NCBI RefSeq assembly: GCF_000687475.1
Contig: NC_057318.1
Coordinates: 682,001 to 746,000 of the forward strand
Reading direction: 5' to 3'
Source: Ustilaginoidea virens
Taxonomy: Eukaryota; Ascomycota; Sordariomycetes; Hypocreales; Clavicipitaceae
Length of the DNA stretch: 64,000 nucleotides
Shown: positions 21,740-32,575 of the stretch, piece after piece
Layout: each line of letters starts with the position of its first letter
Position numbering within the stretch: the first letter of the stretch is position 1
Translations under genes and position numbers: made by a program
Notes under the pieces: model-generated
The model's input: only the letters and a program-made list of their open reading frames with translations
Database searches by the model: none
Told to the model about the DNA's origin: nothing

Positions 21740-22206
21740 GCCTGACTGTCGCAAACTCTTGACGCTTTGCTCCTCGCCAACGGTTGCATCGACGCGTGGA
21801 GGGGGAATAAAGTGGCCCTGGTATCGGCCGGTAGGGGTCCGCCGCTTAGAAATAGATTACATCTAGCCTGAAACCAGCTTTGTCCGTGACGAGCGCCGCC
21901 CCTGGTTGGTCCCCGTTCCGTGTCTGATGTGCGCGCTGTGCTTCATGCTGCGCCCTTAATCACCATGCGCGTCATTAACGGCTCCTTGCTGCCCGGGTAA
22001 ATGGGAACCTGAGACCCGTCAAGCCCATGGTGGAGGACCTGTCAGACTCCCAATCTTGATGTCAAGTTTTTTCCTTCTTCTTCTTTTTTTTTCCTTATAT
22101 ATATATACAAAAAAAGACGCACTTTGCTCTTCGCGTGAACGCCTCCAGGCCTCCTCCACGTCATCCTCGTCTTCCTTTCCTCCCTGCTCCGCGAACCCCC
22201 CCACCG
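21740..22206. other. Spacer and promoter region of the CE8 gene
   Basis: Holds a possible aataaa poly(A) signal at 21806 for the GH28 gene and a TA-rich block ttatatatatatac at about 22095-22108 that may serve as TATA element for the CE8 gene ~100 bp downstream. No gene is seen. Confidence 0.5.
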
Positions 22207-23633
22207 ATGGCCCGTCAGACTTGCCTCACCGCCACCGGCAGGGGGCTTCGCATCGCCGTGGCCGCCATGCTGCTCCTCGGACTCGCCTCCGCCGGCCCGG
22301 CCGCCTACGTCCTGTGCCAGCAGCCCACCAGCGACCCGTTGGAGGGCTGCCCCCGCGGCACCATCCTGGTGCGGCCGTCCGAGTCGGTGCAGTCGGCCAT
22401 CGCGGCCCTGCCGCGCGACGCCTCCCCCCAGGTCATCTTGATCCTGCCCGGCCACTACACCGAGCAGCTCGATGTCAAGCGGCCGGGCCCGACGGCGCTG
22501 CTCGGCCAGACGGCGCACCCCACGAACCGCAAGCGAAACCGCGTCCGCATCGCCTGGGCCGCCGCCGTCGTCAAGGGCGGCCACGCCGACGCCGCCTCCA
22601 CGGCCGTCCTGACCGTGGCGCCGGTCCTCGGGGCCCGGCGCGCCGCCCCGGCAGACGACTTCTATGGCTGCAAGCGCTTCAGCGCCTACAACATCGACTT
22701 CTCCAACGACTACGCGCACTCGGCGGTCGGCCCGTCGCTGGTCGTCAGCCTGACCTACGCCAACGCCGGGTTCTACTGGTGCGGCATCTACGGGTACCAG
22801 GATACGGTGAGCCTGCCCTTCACACCGTCGTCTCGCCCTTGCCTCTTGCCCCTTGCAAGATGGTCGCCGCCCCCTTCCCCCCCCCCCCCACTCTTATGCT
22901 TTCTGTTGTCCGCTCACGTCGATAGGTTTTCGTGGGCATGCAAGCAAACGCCTACTTTTACCGAAGCGAGATTGCGGGCCAGGTGGATTTCCTCTACGGT
23001 GAGCTTTTGCCCACGTGGCATGCTGATCTGAGCTGAAACCCCCGTGGGGGGAAGGGAGGGGGCCGCCGGGGGGGGGGAAGCTTAACCCCGGTCCGAGGCA
23101 AGGCTCCCGGTCTCGCTGACGCCCACGCAGGCTTCGGCACGGCGTGGCTGCAAAACGTCGACATCACGCTGAGGGGCTGCGGCGGCGGCATCACCGCCTG
23201 GAAGGGGCAGAGCACCAGCTCCGCCAACAAGTACGGGGTCTACGTGTCGGACTCGCGCGTCGGCGCCGCCAACGCCTCGGTGGGCGCCGCCATCGCCGCC
23301 ACCTGCTACCTGGGACGGCCGTGGAACGACCTGCACAGAAGCGTGTTTTTCAACACCTGGCTGGACGGAAGCATCGCCCCCGCGGGATACTCGACTTGGA
23401 ACAACGCACCTTCGGGGGCTCCCGGCTCCAGGTACGGCATCGGCACCTTCATGGCCGAATACGGCGGCAAGGGCCCGGGCTTCGACTTGCGCGGCCGCCA
23501 GGCCGGCCGGGTCACCAGGGTCTTGACGTCGGACGAGGTCGGCCCGTACCGCACGCCCGAGCACGTCTTTACGACTTGGAAGGGGGAGCAGCCCAACATT
23601 GAGTGGATAGACCCAGCTGCCTATATCTGGTGA
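22207..23633 (+). CDS. CE8 pectin methylesterase, secreted
   Basis: The enzyme removes methyl esters from homogalacturonan, making it accessible to polygalacturonases. Three exons (22207-22806, 22926-22998, 23131-23633) encode 391 residues. A hydrophobic signal segment lies at residues ~17-32. Family CE8 motifs in order: GHYTEQLDV, GYQDT with Asp199, DFLYG with Asp221, and YLGRPW with Arg287 and Trp289, the expected catalytic pair, Arg and Trp. Introns are 119 and 132 nt with phases 0 and 1. An in-frame upstream ATG at 22135 would add 24 Pro/Arg-rich residues before the signal peptide, so 22207 is preferred. It lies 470 bp after a GH28 gene on the same strand. Confidence 0.92.
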
Positions 23634-23893
23634 CGGAATGCGATGAGCTTGTGTGTGTCGCGGGTGCAAGGCCGCTTTTATTCAAGCTAGTCAGCCTTGT
23701 GTGTGTTTTTTTTTTCTTTCCTTTTTTTTTACCTTTTCCCCCTCCTTTTTACATCCGGGCCTGTGACTTATCCGTTTGAAGCAGTGTCAAAGGATTAGAC
23801 CTGCAAGTCCCCCTTGTACGCCTTGTTGAAACAAGGCTCGCAGCCTCCCCCCCCCCCTTCTCGCGGTCTTCACCCCAGTTCACTTGTCCTTTG

Positions 23894-24997
23894 TCACCAG
23901 ATGGGCATGCTCGCCTGGTTCACGTAGTCAATGTTCTTCTCGCGCAGCTCCACCCTTTCCCCGCAGGTGCCAAAGATCCTGTCCCAGACCCGCGTCTGCT
24001 TCCCGTAGTTTTGGCTCCTCCTCCACCCCTGGCGATGGTGCAGGTCGTGATCCTCGATGCACAGCTCCATGCCCAGCGCCCACAGAGGCCAGCTCAGCAT
24101 CGAGGGCGCCGACAGGTGCAGGCGAAGACCGCTGTGGCCGAGGACCTCGGTGTAGACGAGGTACTGCAGGCACAGCCACAAGTCGTAGAAGCCCAGCGGC
24201 AAGCCGACGGCGTAAAAGGTGGCCCAGGTCAGCAGCGGCACGCCCACCATGTCGAGGAACTCCTGGCCGTGGTCGGCGTAGGCCGTCAGCGCCGCGCTGG
24301 GGTGCTTGACGAGATGGTGCGTGCGGTGGAAGCGCCACAGCGAGGGCAGCTCGTGCAGGGCGCGGTGGTACAGGTAGAACCAAAAGTCGAGGATGATGCC
24401 GTGGAGGCCCGTCTTGAGGGCGGCCAGGGCGAGCGCTCTCCAGCCGCCCAGGGCCTGCAGGGGCGCCTGGCGGGGGTCGTAGGCGATGCAGATCACGAAG
24501 CCCATGCGCCCGCCGACGGCCTTGAACAGGGCGTTTAGGACCTTGTCGGCGCCGCGGTCGGGGATGCCGTTGCGGTCGGCGACGTCGCCGTCGAGGAAGC
24601 CGTGCGTGTGGGCCAGGCGACGGAGGGTATTGACGAGCCGGACGACGGTGAAGTTGAAGGAGAGCGTGTACAGGAAGAAGGAGGCGGGCGCGCCGACGGG
24701 CCGTGCGGTCAGGGTGACAAAGAGCTGGTGGAGGAGGAGTGGGAAGAAGCCGTGGGCGAGGATCCAGAGGTGCTGGGTGGCCTGGCCCAGGTGCGGCACC
24801 TTGTGCGTCTTGGGGTGCTTGGGGACGCTCCGGCCGGGTTGGGCGGCATGGGCGCCCAGCCAGTCGAGGGAGCGCTGGTAGACGTTCCACGTGCTGGGGT
24901 CCTGCGTCAGCCAGGTGGATTTCATGGGATCCGGCGGGCGGAGCGGCGAGCCGGCGGTGATGACGGCGGGCTGGGGGCGGGCAGTTGTCGCTGCCAT
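23894..24997 (-). CDS. Fatty acid hydroxylase superfamily membrane enzyme
   Basis: A single exon of 367 residues. It belongs to the sterol desaturase/fatty acid hydroxylase superfamily, di-iron membrane oxygenases of the ER. Histidine clusters are H211-x3-H215 (HRALH), H224-x2-HH (HRTHH) and H317-x2-HH (HDLHH), with an extra GHSGLRLH at ~287-294. Several hydrophobic helices lie between residues 75 and 125 and around 195-210 and 250-285. The N-terminal ~60 residues are polar. The substrate (sterol, sphingoid base or fatty acid) cannot be read from sequence. It is transcribed away from the short-chain dehydrogenase at 25771 across a shared 773-bp promoter region. Confidence 0.85.
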   Translation of the reverse strand: MAATTARPQPAVITAGSPLRPPDPMKSTWLTQDPSTWNVYQRSLDWLGAHAAQPGRSVPKHPKTHKVPHLGQATQHLWILAHGFFPLLLHQLFVTLTARPVGAPASFFLYTLSFNFTVVRLVNTLRRLAHTHGFLDGDVADRNGIPDRGADKVLNALFKAVGGRMGFVICIAYDPRQAPLQALGGWRALALAALKTGLHGIILDFWFYLYHRALHELPSLWRFHRTHHLVKHPSAALTAYADHGQEFLDMVGVPLLTWATFYAVGLPLGFYDLWLCLQYLVYTEVLGHSGLRLHLSAPSMLSWPLWALGMELCIEDHDLHHRQGWRRSQNYGKQTRVWDRIFGTCGERVELREKNIDYVNQASMPIW

Positions 24998-25770
24998 GGC
25001 GGTCGCGCAGCGGTCGCGCAGCGGTTCGGGGGGAAGGGAAAAGGGGGGGGGGAGCAGCAGGGTGGAAATGCGGCCGCTGCGTCACTTGTGCGTGTGTGTC
25101 TTGTGCGTGCGTGTCTAGTGCGTGTATATCTTGTACGTGAGTGTCTTGAGCGTGTGTTTTCCGATGCTATGCCGTGCGACCTGCGTGCTCAGATGTCGGT
25201 GAGTTTGGATAAAATGGCTTTCTCAGCATGCAGTCATCAACCAACTGGGTTGTTAAGGGGGGCAGTACGGAGTATGGGGGGGACGACGGATGGCCTGGTT
25301 GGGCCGATGGCGCCGATGGTACTCCTGAATTGCCCCATCTACCCGCTGGAGTGCACCCATCCGCGCCTGCCTTGTCTCCACCCTCTCCCCCGTCTCCACC
25401 CCCACGTACCCCGCAGCGGTCTATTGGTCGACGGTCCGCCCAGGAGCGGGCCCCCGGCCCCAACGTCAGCCCAAGTTCGTCCAAGCTTGCGAGGGCCCCC
25501 CAGCGTACCTCGGCCGCACCTGCAGCTGGCAGCCGGCAGCCGCAGCCGGTGACAACTGTATATAGATTGCCTGCAGTCGATGCCCCCATCAGATTTTGAT
25601 TAAACTTGACCCTTTTTTTTTTTTTTTTTTGGCCCTTCCCCCTTCCGACCTACCCTGGCACGTTGCCTCTGCTTCCCATCTTGCTCGTCGCCGGATTTCT
25701 CGGAACCCCCCTCGGAATCGCCCAAGTCGCCCCAAGTCCTGCCGCAGCAACATCCATCCCATTGTTCGTC
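24998..25770. other. Bidirectional promoter region
   Basis: Lies between the divergent fatty-acid-hydroxylase-like and short-chain dehydrogenase genes. It includes G/T-rich imperfect tandem repeats (cttgtgcgtgtgtgt-like) at 25085-25160, a TACGGAGTA motif at 25266 and a T19 tract near 25612. No gene is seen. Confidence 0.55.
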
Positions 25771-26841
25771 ATGTCGCTGATAAACATCATGGAGTCGGCG
25801 CCCGTGCGCGGCTTGCATTCCCTCCGCAGCCTGGTGCAGTCGCCTCTCTTCTCCGGCCCTCTGCTCGCCGCCCTTCACTACGCCCCCGACCACCTCAGGC
25901 AGCAGCTCGCCAGCCTCCTCCCCTCGCCCTTGAGCCTCGACGCCGCCGAAAAATGCCTCCAGGTCCTGCTCGGCCTGGGCGTCCTCAAGCTCGTCAACCA
26001 GGGGCTCAGCTCCATGGCCGCCAACGCCTGGCGCATCGGCCCCTCGCCCGGCTGGGACTGGCCCGGCGAGATCGCCCTCGTCACCGGAGGGTGCAGCGGC
26101 ATAGGCTACTGCGTCGTCAACCGCCTCGTCGCCCGCAAAGTCAGGGTCGTCGTCCTCGACATCCAGGACCCCCCCGCCGACTTTGCCTCCAGCCCGCTCG
26201 TCCGCTTCTACCGATGCGACATCACCAGCCCTGACGCCGTGGCCAAGGTCGCCGACGCCGTCCGCAGCGAGGTGGGCCATCCCTCCATCCTCATCAACAA
26301 CGCCGGCATCACCCGTCCCATGCCCATCCTCGAGATGCCCCACGACTTTCTGCAGAAAATCTTTGCCGTCAACTGCATGTCGCACTGGACCCTGGTCCAG
26401 CAATTCCTCCCGCACATGGTCAAGGTCAACAAGGGCCACATCGTGACCGTGGCCAGCATCGCTTCCTTTGTGGCCCTGCCCCGGGGGGCCGACTACTCGG
26501 CTACCAAGGCTGCCGCGCTTTCCTTCCACGAGTCCCTGACGATTGAGCTGCAGCACATTTACAAGGCCGACAACGTCTTGACGTCGGTCGTGCACCCCAA
26601 CTTTGTGAGGACGCCGCTCATACAGGACTTTGGTCAGCAGCTCGAGGCGGGCGGTGTCAGGATGCTGACCCCGGATGGTGTGGCCGGCGCTATTACCGAT
26701 CAAATCTTCCGCAAGAAGGGTGCCCAAATCATTATCCCCCAGCACCAGGCTGCCATTTCTGGAATCAGGGGCTGGCCCACATGGTTGCAGATGTTTCTCC
26801 GCAACCAGCTCGGTTTACAATCTCTAAACCTGAACAGTTGA
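25771..26841 (+). CDS. Short-chain dehydrogenase/reductase (SDR16C/retinol-dehydrogenase-like)
   Basis: A single exon of 356 residues. An NAD(P)-dependent oxidoreductase with an N-terminal hydrophobic region, then a classical SDR domain: TGGCSGIG at 105-112 binds the cofactor, NNAG is at 176-179, catalytic Ser229 and YSATK with Tyr242 and Lys246. The N-terminal membrane-proximal region and HPNFVRTPLI resemble the fungal SDR16C or 17-beta-HSD-like group that acts on hydrophobic alcohols or ketones. The frame stays open upstream to 25606, but that part translates a poly-T tract, so the ATG at 25771 is taken. Divergent to the hydroxylase-like gene, which may act on a related lipid (inference). 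Confidence 0.88.
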   Translation: MSLINIMESAPVRGLHSLRSLVQSPLFSGPLLAALHYAPDHLRQQLASLLPSPLSLDAAEKCLQVLLGLGVLKLVNQGLSSMAANAWRIGPSPGWDWPGEIALVTGGCSGIGYCVVNRLVARKVRVVVLDIQDPPADFASSPLVRFYRCDITSPDAVAKVADAVRSEVGHPSILINNAGITRPMPILEMPHDFLQKIFAVNCMSHWTLVQQFLPHMVKVNKGHIVTVASIASFVALPRGADYSATKAAALSFHESLTIELQHIYKADNVLTSVVHPNFVRTPLIQDFGQQLEAGGVRMLTPDGVAGAITDQIFRKKGAQIIIPQHQAAISGIRGWPTWLQMFLRNQLGLQSLNLNS

Positions 26842-27583
26842 AGGGATGGTGTGCCCCCGTTTTTTTGGGTTTTTTTTTTTTGTTTGTTTCTTCTTGTTCT
26901 TCGTGTACATGGGCATGTTGTGTGGCAAAGTATTCGTAGAAAGAGGGTGCTTACTTGTTGTGTGCGTGTCTTGTGTGGGTGGTTTTCTGAGTACGGGTCT
27001 TATGTCTTATGCACTGACTGCGCGTGTCTCAGTCGTCAGCCGGGTGCTGATCTTGGTGCGCTTATGCTGTGGATCATTACGATTCTCCTTTCTCATCATT
27101 TCATGTACATGTACGCCTGACATTGAGCGTTATACATAGCGGCAGCATTCGTCGCAATCCTGCGGGACTAGATTTTGGAAGGAAGCAAGTCGATTGAGTC
27201 TGCGTGCATGTGAAGAGTCACTGAGCGAGCCGCCGGGTGGTTGGATCCCGTGGCAAGCGAAACTACCAATGCCTTCACTCGGGCGATCCCCGGTCCAACC
27301 CTCTGGTCGCCTGCGACATGCAAGGAGACCGGAAAGAATGGAGTTGACAGAGAAAGCAAGCTGGCGGTGAACCGAACCGCTTCGCTGCAAAAGGTGGCGC
27401 CAGTGGGACTCGGGGGCTGCTGGGCTGCATGGAGCCATGTCGATTGGCTGCATCAGCCAAAATCTGCCCGATCGGGCAATAGCCCGGTGCATTCTCCGGA
27501 GTCTGGACGCTATGCCTGCCTGTAAAACCCCGGGGCCCGATGCTTCCCCTGGTCCAGAACAGGTGCTCGAGGGATCACCGTCG
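26842..27583. other. 3' flank of the SDR gene, no gene seen
   Basis: T-rich 3' UTR-like sequence to ~27130, then unassigned DNA up to the pseudogene. Nothing else is supported. Confidence 0.5.
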
Positions 27584-28724
27584 TCATTGGCACAAGACAG
27601 TGCAGTAATTCAACTGGGTGGACGACTGTAGTATCGCAGAGGTACCGTATTTTAGTGCTTCAAATTGGTTCGTTCCGACAGAACCGGCAGAACCAAGCCG
27701 ACTGTACCTCGTCCAGGCTCCAGCAATAGACCGCAAATTACCGGAGCCGGGACCAGATCGGACTTGTCCCCAGTGTGGCGACAATGACTCATCAAGGACT
27801 TTCCAAGACCCCGACGGTGAAACGTCGTAAAGATCTTTCCACCACACGATCTCTCGAAGCCGATCTTCGCTCAAGTTGGCCTTGACAAACTGATCCCGCC
27901 GAGGAGATTTTATTTTCCGGTGCATCTCCCCAGCTGTCCTCCAGCCGAAAGACCCCGCCATCTCTCAGTCAATGAGTCCTACTATCCTGTGGTTATCAAC
28001 TATGCATGCAGTTATCCGGCTTGAAACCATTATGCATGAAGCTCATGTCTTGGGCAATGCTACCCGAGAAAAGGACGTGTGGCTCTTGCGGATTCAGGTG
28101 GCCTTTTGTCAGTTATCGGGATCCGGGACAATATGCTGGCGAGTTTGACGGCCGCTGGGTGCTTTGACGGTATGCAGCTGTCTAAGAATCTCCCGTGCTT
28201 GCTCTTTGAACGATTGCTTCTGGGCATCCGATAGATACGGCTCTGCGACAGTCAGACCCATGCCGGGAAGTCTCTCCTGGATTAGGACCGCGCGACCATT
28301 GATCTAAACAGGGTCAAGTGAGTCCATCCATAAATAGGTAGTTAGTGCATGCAGTGTACCTTGCCCGCGAAATAGATATCCTGCCTGACTCCCTTGAGGA
28401 CGCTCTTGGCAATGGCAACAGCTTGGGTTTCTTTGGCGTCGGCGTATGAATAGTCGACCTTGACGTGCTGGTGCCGGTGCCTTGATTTGACAATTACGCT
28501 GCCGACGGCAAAAACATGTTGGCCTTCGCCTTCGTCGGCCGGGTAAATCATGTTTGATTCTGTGCAGAGGTCTAGTACTGTAGCCCAGAACTCTCAGGAT
28601 GCCTGCGAGCTGGAGTTGACGTGACGCATATCAACATGAAAGTCATGCTCCTTTGGCAAATACCGGCCATAGAACGGGACATCCGCAACGGGTCATCTTT
28701 GGGGAGGCAATCTTGGTCCGCCAT
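27584..28724 (-). pseudogene. Decayed aminoglycoside phosphotransferase (APH)-family protein
   Basis: Pieces of a fungal APH/choline-kinase-like protein lie in order on the minus strand but in different frames. The N-terminal part (PFYGRYLPKEHDFHVDMRH) meets TGA at 28594-28596 where Trp is expected, then resumes as MIYPADEGEG. A normal 56-nt intron (28304-28359, ACTAAC branch site) links FAGK to INGRAVLIQERLPG. At about 28112 a 1-nt loss shifts the frame. A 4-nt duplication near 28002-28010 shifts it again after PDNC, and TGA at 27965-27967 replaces Trp in the conserved LIDWE motif. The rest (WKDLYDV) is intact; homology fades near 27823. Two nonsense changes plus two indels rule out a functional kinase. 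Confidence 0.8.
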
Positions 28725-31700
28725 GTAAGGATTCATGATGAATGTTGCTTTGTCGATAGATTGTGAGAGCGGTGTGGAGGAGCTTGAGTCAGAAATTCTG
28801 GCCAGTGCAGGTCGAGTTACCGCCCGGCATAAAAGAGGCTGTGGTGTACATAGGAATAGTCTGGTACCCTCGGGTACCCACTGTACCCATCACATGCTGT
28901 GATGCTGTAAGCGTAAGCGCCGGTGAGGAATAATCTGTGCATAGCTCCTTCCCTTCTGGGCCTAACGACGCATGACACGAGCCATCCTTTTGTGAAAAGT
29001 AGTTGGGCACTTGATAAATCCTTTTAGGTCCATAAGGGATCTATAAACCCTTACACCTTAAATAGGCTTCATGGCGACCAGTGGATTGACCTTTGCTCCA
29101 TTGCAGCCCAGGAGTCCAAGTGCAGAGGCCAATGTTTGATTGCTTCGTACGGACTCTGGAGTCCCAAGTCAGCCTCTGGACGGAATGAGATAGCCCGGGT
29201 TGGGGGCACATGACGCATCGTGACTGCATATAACCGACTCTGGACGTCTGCCTCGGGACAAGCGCACCAATTAACGCGACAGCCGGAGCGCTCAGATATT
29301 GATGGACAAATCAGACGCTAGACAGTGTCAGGCAGCACTCAATTTCTCGGCAGCCGACGATGCAAGTTCATGGGCTGTCTGTCGGATTCCGATGCCACAA
29401 GGCTGCAAGACAGGTGGATAAAGCCCACTACACGTAAACAGCAATATGTATAAATAACAACAAATAGCCCCTCCAACGTCGAAAATGGTTCAGAGATGCC
29501 CTTTCCGTGGCTTGTGGGTTCAAATCACAGGGGGGGATCAGGTCTGTCCCGGCCGGCCGACCTCCATATGCATTGATCATTCGTCCTGTCGAGTAACTGG
29601 CGAATTCGGAGCCACAGACCCAACTTCACACGTTCGCAGACGAGGAGCAACTTTTTTCTCGCAAATGACGGCAAGTGAAGGCAAAGGTCAACATACTATA
29701 AGCAATAGTGTCGCTTTACGAAGGGAGGCGCTCATTTCAAGAATGAATTTAATGAAAAAGCGCATTGCTGATACTGCTCTCCGTCTTATCTTGTCGTGAT
29801 CTTTCTTCCTAAAGAAGCATTTCCGCTGGGGAAAAGCGGCTAGCATTGCCAGGTAGCAGCAGTCAAAATGCCCTCCCATAGTAGCTTGAGGTCTCCCCGC
29901 CGGCCTGTATTTGGCGCCCAGCATTACCATACATGGTGCAGACTCATGCCATGCTGACGCATACAAGCTTAGTTGCCAATCCACCACGCCACACTACACC
30001 ATCGTACTACTAGCACCGTATAGAGGGGCAAATGAGGTACAACCCCTTACGTAGCTGACCGTAGATGATCGCAGAAGCTGCGCGGTTTTGCACCGCCACA
30101 GTCGGATAGGGAGATCGCACTATTCTCAACATCCACTCTAATTAGCTGCAGTCCTACTAAGCTAATCGTGAAAGTAAGACCAAAGACGAGAGTAAAAGGT
30201 GCCTTTGGAAAAAGGCAAGAAGAAGGAGCGGGTTGTAGTGTTTAAAGGCAAAAATGGATATTCATCCAGAGCCTATTGAGACCTATATCTCAACATGTAG
30301 GCCCCCGGGTCTAGTAGCTTATAAAACTACAGATTGCTCCAGGCCAATCCGTCATTTGTTTTGCCGAAGCTCTGGGCACGAGCGCGACTAAGACTTGTTT
30401 TTTTCTCAATTGGCCGAGATATCAAGTATGTCAAAGCTGGAAACCGGGGCATCTGTCAAAGTAACATCTGGGATCGTGTGTTTGTGTGAATACCCAAGGA
30501 TGGCCTCATATCGGACATTAAGGAGCGACGAGACATTGGCATCCAAGAGGGACAAACAGAGGTATCTTGATTTGGAAGATAGCAGGCCGTTGTTGGAAAT
30601 CACAGCTATTGCGTCTCCTGCGAAAGAAGAATCGTAGCAAGCAAGCAAGCAGCCAGGGTGACTAACCTAGCCTTCTTCGCGAAACCTGACGAAGATTTTC
30701 ATCTCGTCGCAGTAAATCGCAGCCGCCATATTCCGCTAGGTGTCTTGGATCATCACTTGACTTGGCCTGTACAACGACTTTCGAACTATCCGGCCCAAAA
30801 GACTGGTGGCTGCCGCATTGTGCTGCCCTTTCCCTCCGTATCAGCTTATACAGTATGTTTCCGACGAATATACGGATCATCGCCTCGAAATGTGTGGGCA
30901 GCAAAGGCATTCCACAGAACAGGACATCAAGCCGCGCATACGGTTTCTACCCGAGGAGAACCTGCCTCCGCCTAGAACCCCCGGCCCGCGGCGGATGCAA
31001 ATCAAGCCAACTCGACGGCGTGGACGTGTTATGGTATGCGCCGGCACCCCGTCCGTCGCTGCTGCGGCAAAGCGACGGACTTGCGGCCGTTTCCGCCAAG
31101 CCAGCCGCACACGGGGGGAGGGGGGGAAGGGCCGGGCGGCACCCAGCACGGGGATCAGCAGACCGAGCCGGGGAGCTACCGGCCCAGCCGGGATTCACTC
31201 TCCTTTTCAATCAGAAAGACGCTGCTATTTGCCGGTGAGGGGAAGGGGAAAACCAAACACCCTCCACGGTATCCCGGCAGCAGGATCCCCGACGCTCTGC
31301 GCCCGAAATCTCGCCGTCCAACGCGACGCAGGGCACCCGCCGGGCCGGCCAAGCCCGTCACCCGTCATCGTCATCGTCATCGTCACCGTCACCGTCACCG
31401 TCACCAGCGACGCGCGGCCACGCCCAGCCTCTTTCTTTCGGCTGCCGCAGGGCTCGGGCTGGGGCACGGCAGCACCAGCGAGCGCGGCGGGAAGCCCCCC
31501 CCCCCGTGGCGATGCAAAAGCTCCTGCGGGCTTACTGTGCAGTTGCAGTTGCCCAGCGCAGCCGCAGCCGCAGCCGACCCGTCACGCTACACCACATCAA
31601 TGGCACGTTTACGAAGGCAGCGCGCAATCCTGGGGCTCGCACAGCGTCGGCTCCCCCGTGGGATTGGCGTGCCGTCCCCAAAGGGCCAAGCACAGCCCAG

Positions 31701-32575
31701 CGCGCGCCCTCCCCAGAAGGGGGTGCCGAATCTCAAGCTACTACCCACGCGGACGGGGTGGCCGGGCTCGGGCTTCTTCTCTATCTCTGCTCCAGCGCAA
31801 AGCGTCGCACCATCCTAGCAAACAATTCGTAAATCAAGACAAAGAGGGCGTTTCTCACCCGGCACCCCCCCCCCCCCCCCCCCTCTGCGACGCGAAGCCC
31901 GTCTGCGTTGTTCCATCGCATGTTGACGGCTTTCCAAGTTGCTCGTCTCGTTCCGTGGCCCATCGCGCGAGCCAAGCCCAAGCCCGCCACCGGCTTGGGT
32001 CTGTCCTGTCCCCCCCCGTGGCAAGGGTTCCTCGCCTTCGCCCCGGCGTGCTTCGGTTGGCATGACGCCATCCGCGTCTACGTCTGATCAAGGCTCCTGT
32101 CTCAAATTATGGCAGCTGGGCCGTGTCTCTGCCTTTTCGCAGCTCGTATTCCGACAAGCGACAAGCACCCACCGCCATCTCGATTCCCGACCATCTTGAT
32201 CTCGTGGCCATCGGCCTAGTTTCTCCCTCAAACTCTCTGCCCTTTTGTCTTTTTTGTCCTTTTGGTTTTCCTCTAGATGGCTCCGTGCACCGGAGCAGAG
32301 TCAACGCATGGCACGCAGGATACGAGAGAAAGCCGTCGCCGTCGACGGAGCCTGGCCCAGCGCTCTTGTCACCTCGTGGTGTGCCATGGTGCTTGCTTCG
32401 GACGGAACCGCGCTGCCTGATAGACCTTGTCCCCCGATATATCTACCATGTCATGACCGCTGCGCCAAGACCCGTTTCAATCTTTGGCTTTGTCTTCATT
32501 CTTCACCTCGCAGGGACAGACATCTCGTGAAAGAGCTTTAGTCCCCACCCCACTCACACCCATCTGTCATTCATC
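28725..32575. other. Gene-poor region, 3.85 kb
   Basis: No complete gene is supported. Apart from the possible remnant at 28789-29010, a minus-strand open segment at 30406-30628 could be a terminal exon (its acceptor CGCAG is at 30629-30633), but it matches nothing I recognise. Short CGTCAT/CGTCAC repeats occur at 31366-31407 and C17 near 31867. Confidence 0.45.
28789..29010 (-). other. Unassigned open frame, possible gene remnant
   Basis: About 73 codons ending in TGA read like ordinary protein, with VPNYFSQKDGSCHASLGPEG and GGNSTCTGQNF, but have no in-frame ATG; a TAG lies a few codons upstream of the readable part. No matching upstream exon with good splice sites was found. It may be the C-terminus of a decayed secreted protein gene. 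It sits just upstream of the APH pseudogene on the same strand. Confidence 0.3.

Noticed and set aside
20402..21754. 450-codon minus-strand ORF
   Set aside because: Antisense shadow of the GH28 gene caused by high GC at third positions.
29466..29537. tRNA-like segment with gggttcaaatcac
   Set aside because: The T-loop-like string is present, but no D arm or anticodon stem forms and conserved positions are missing.
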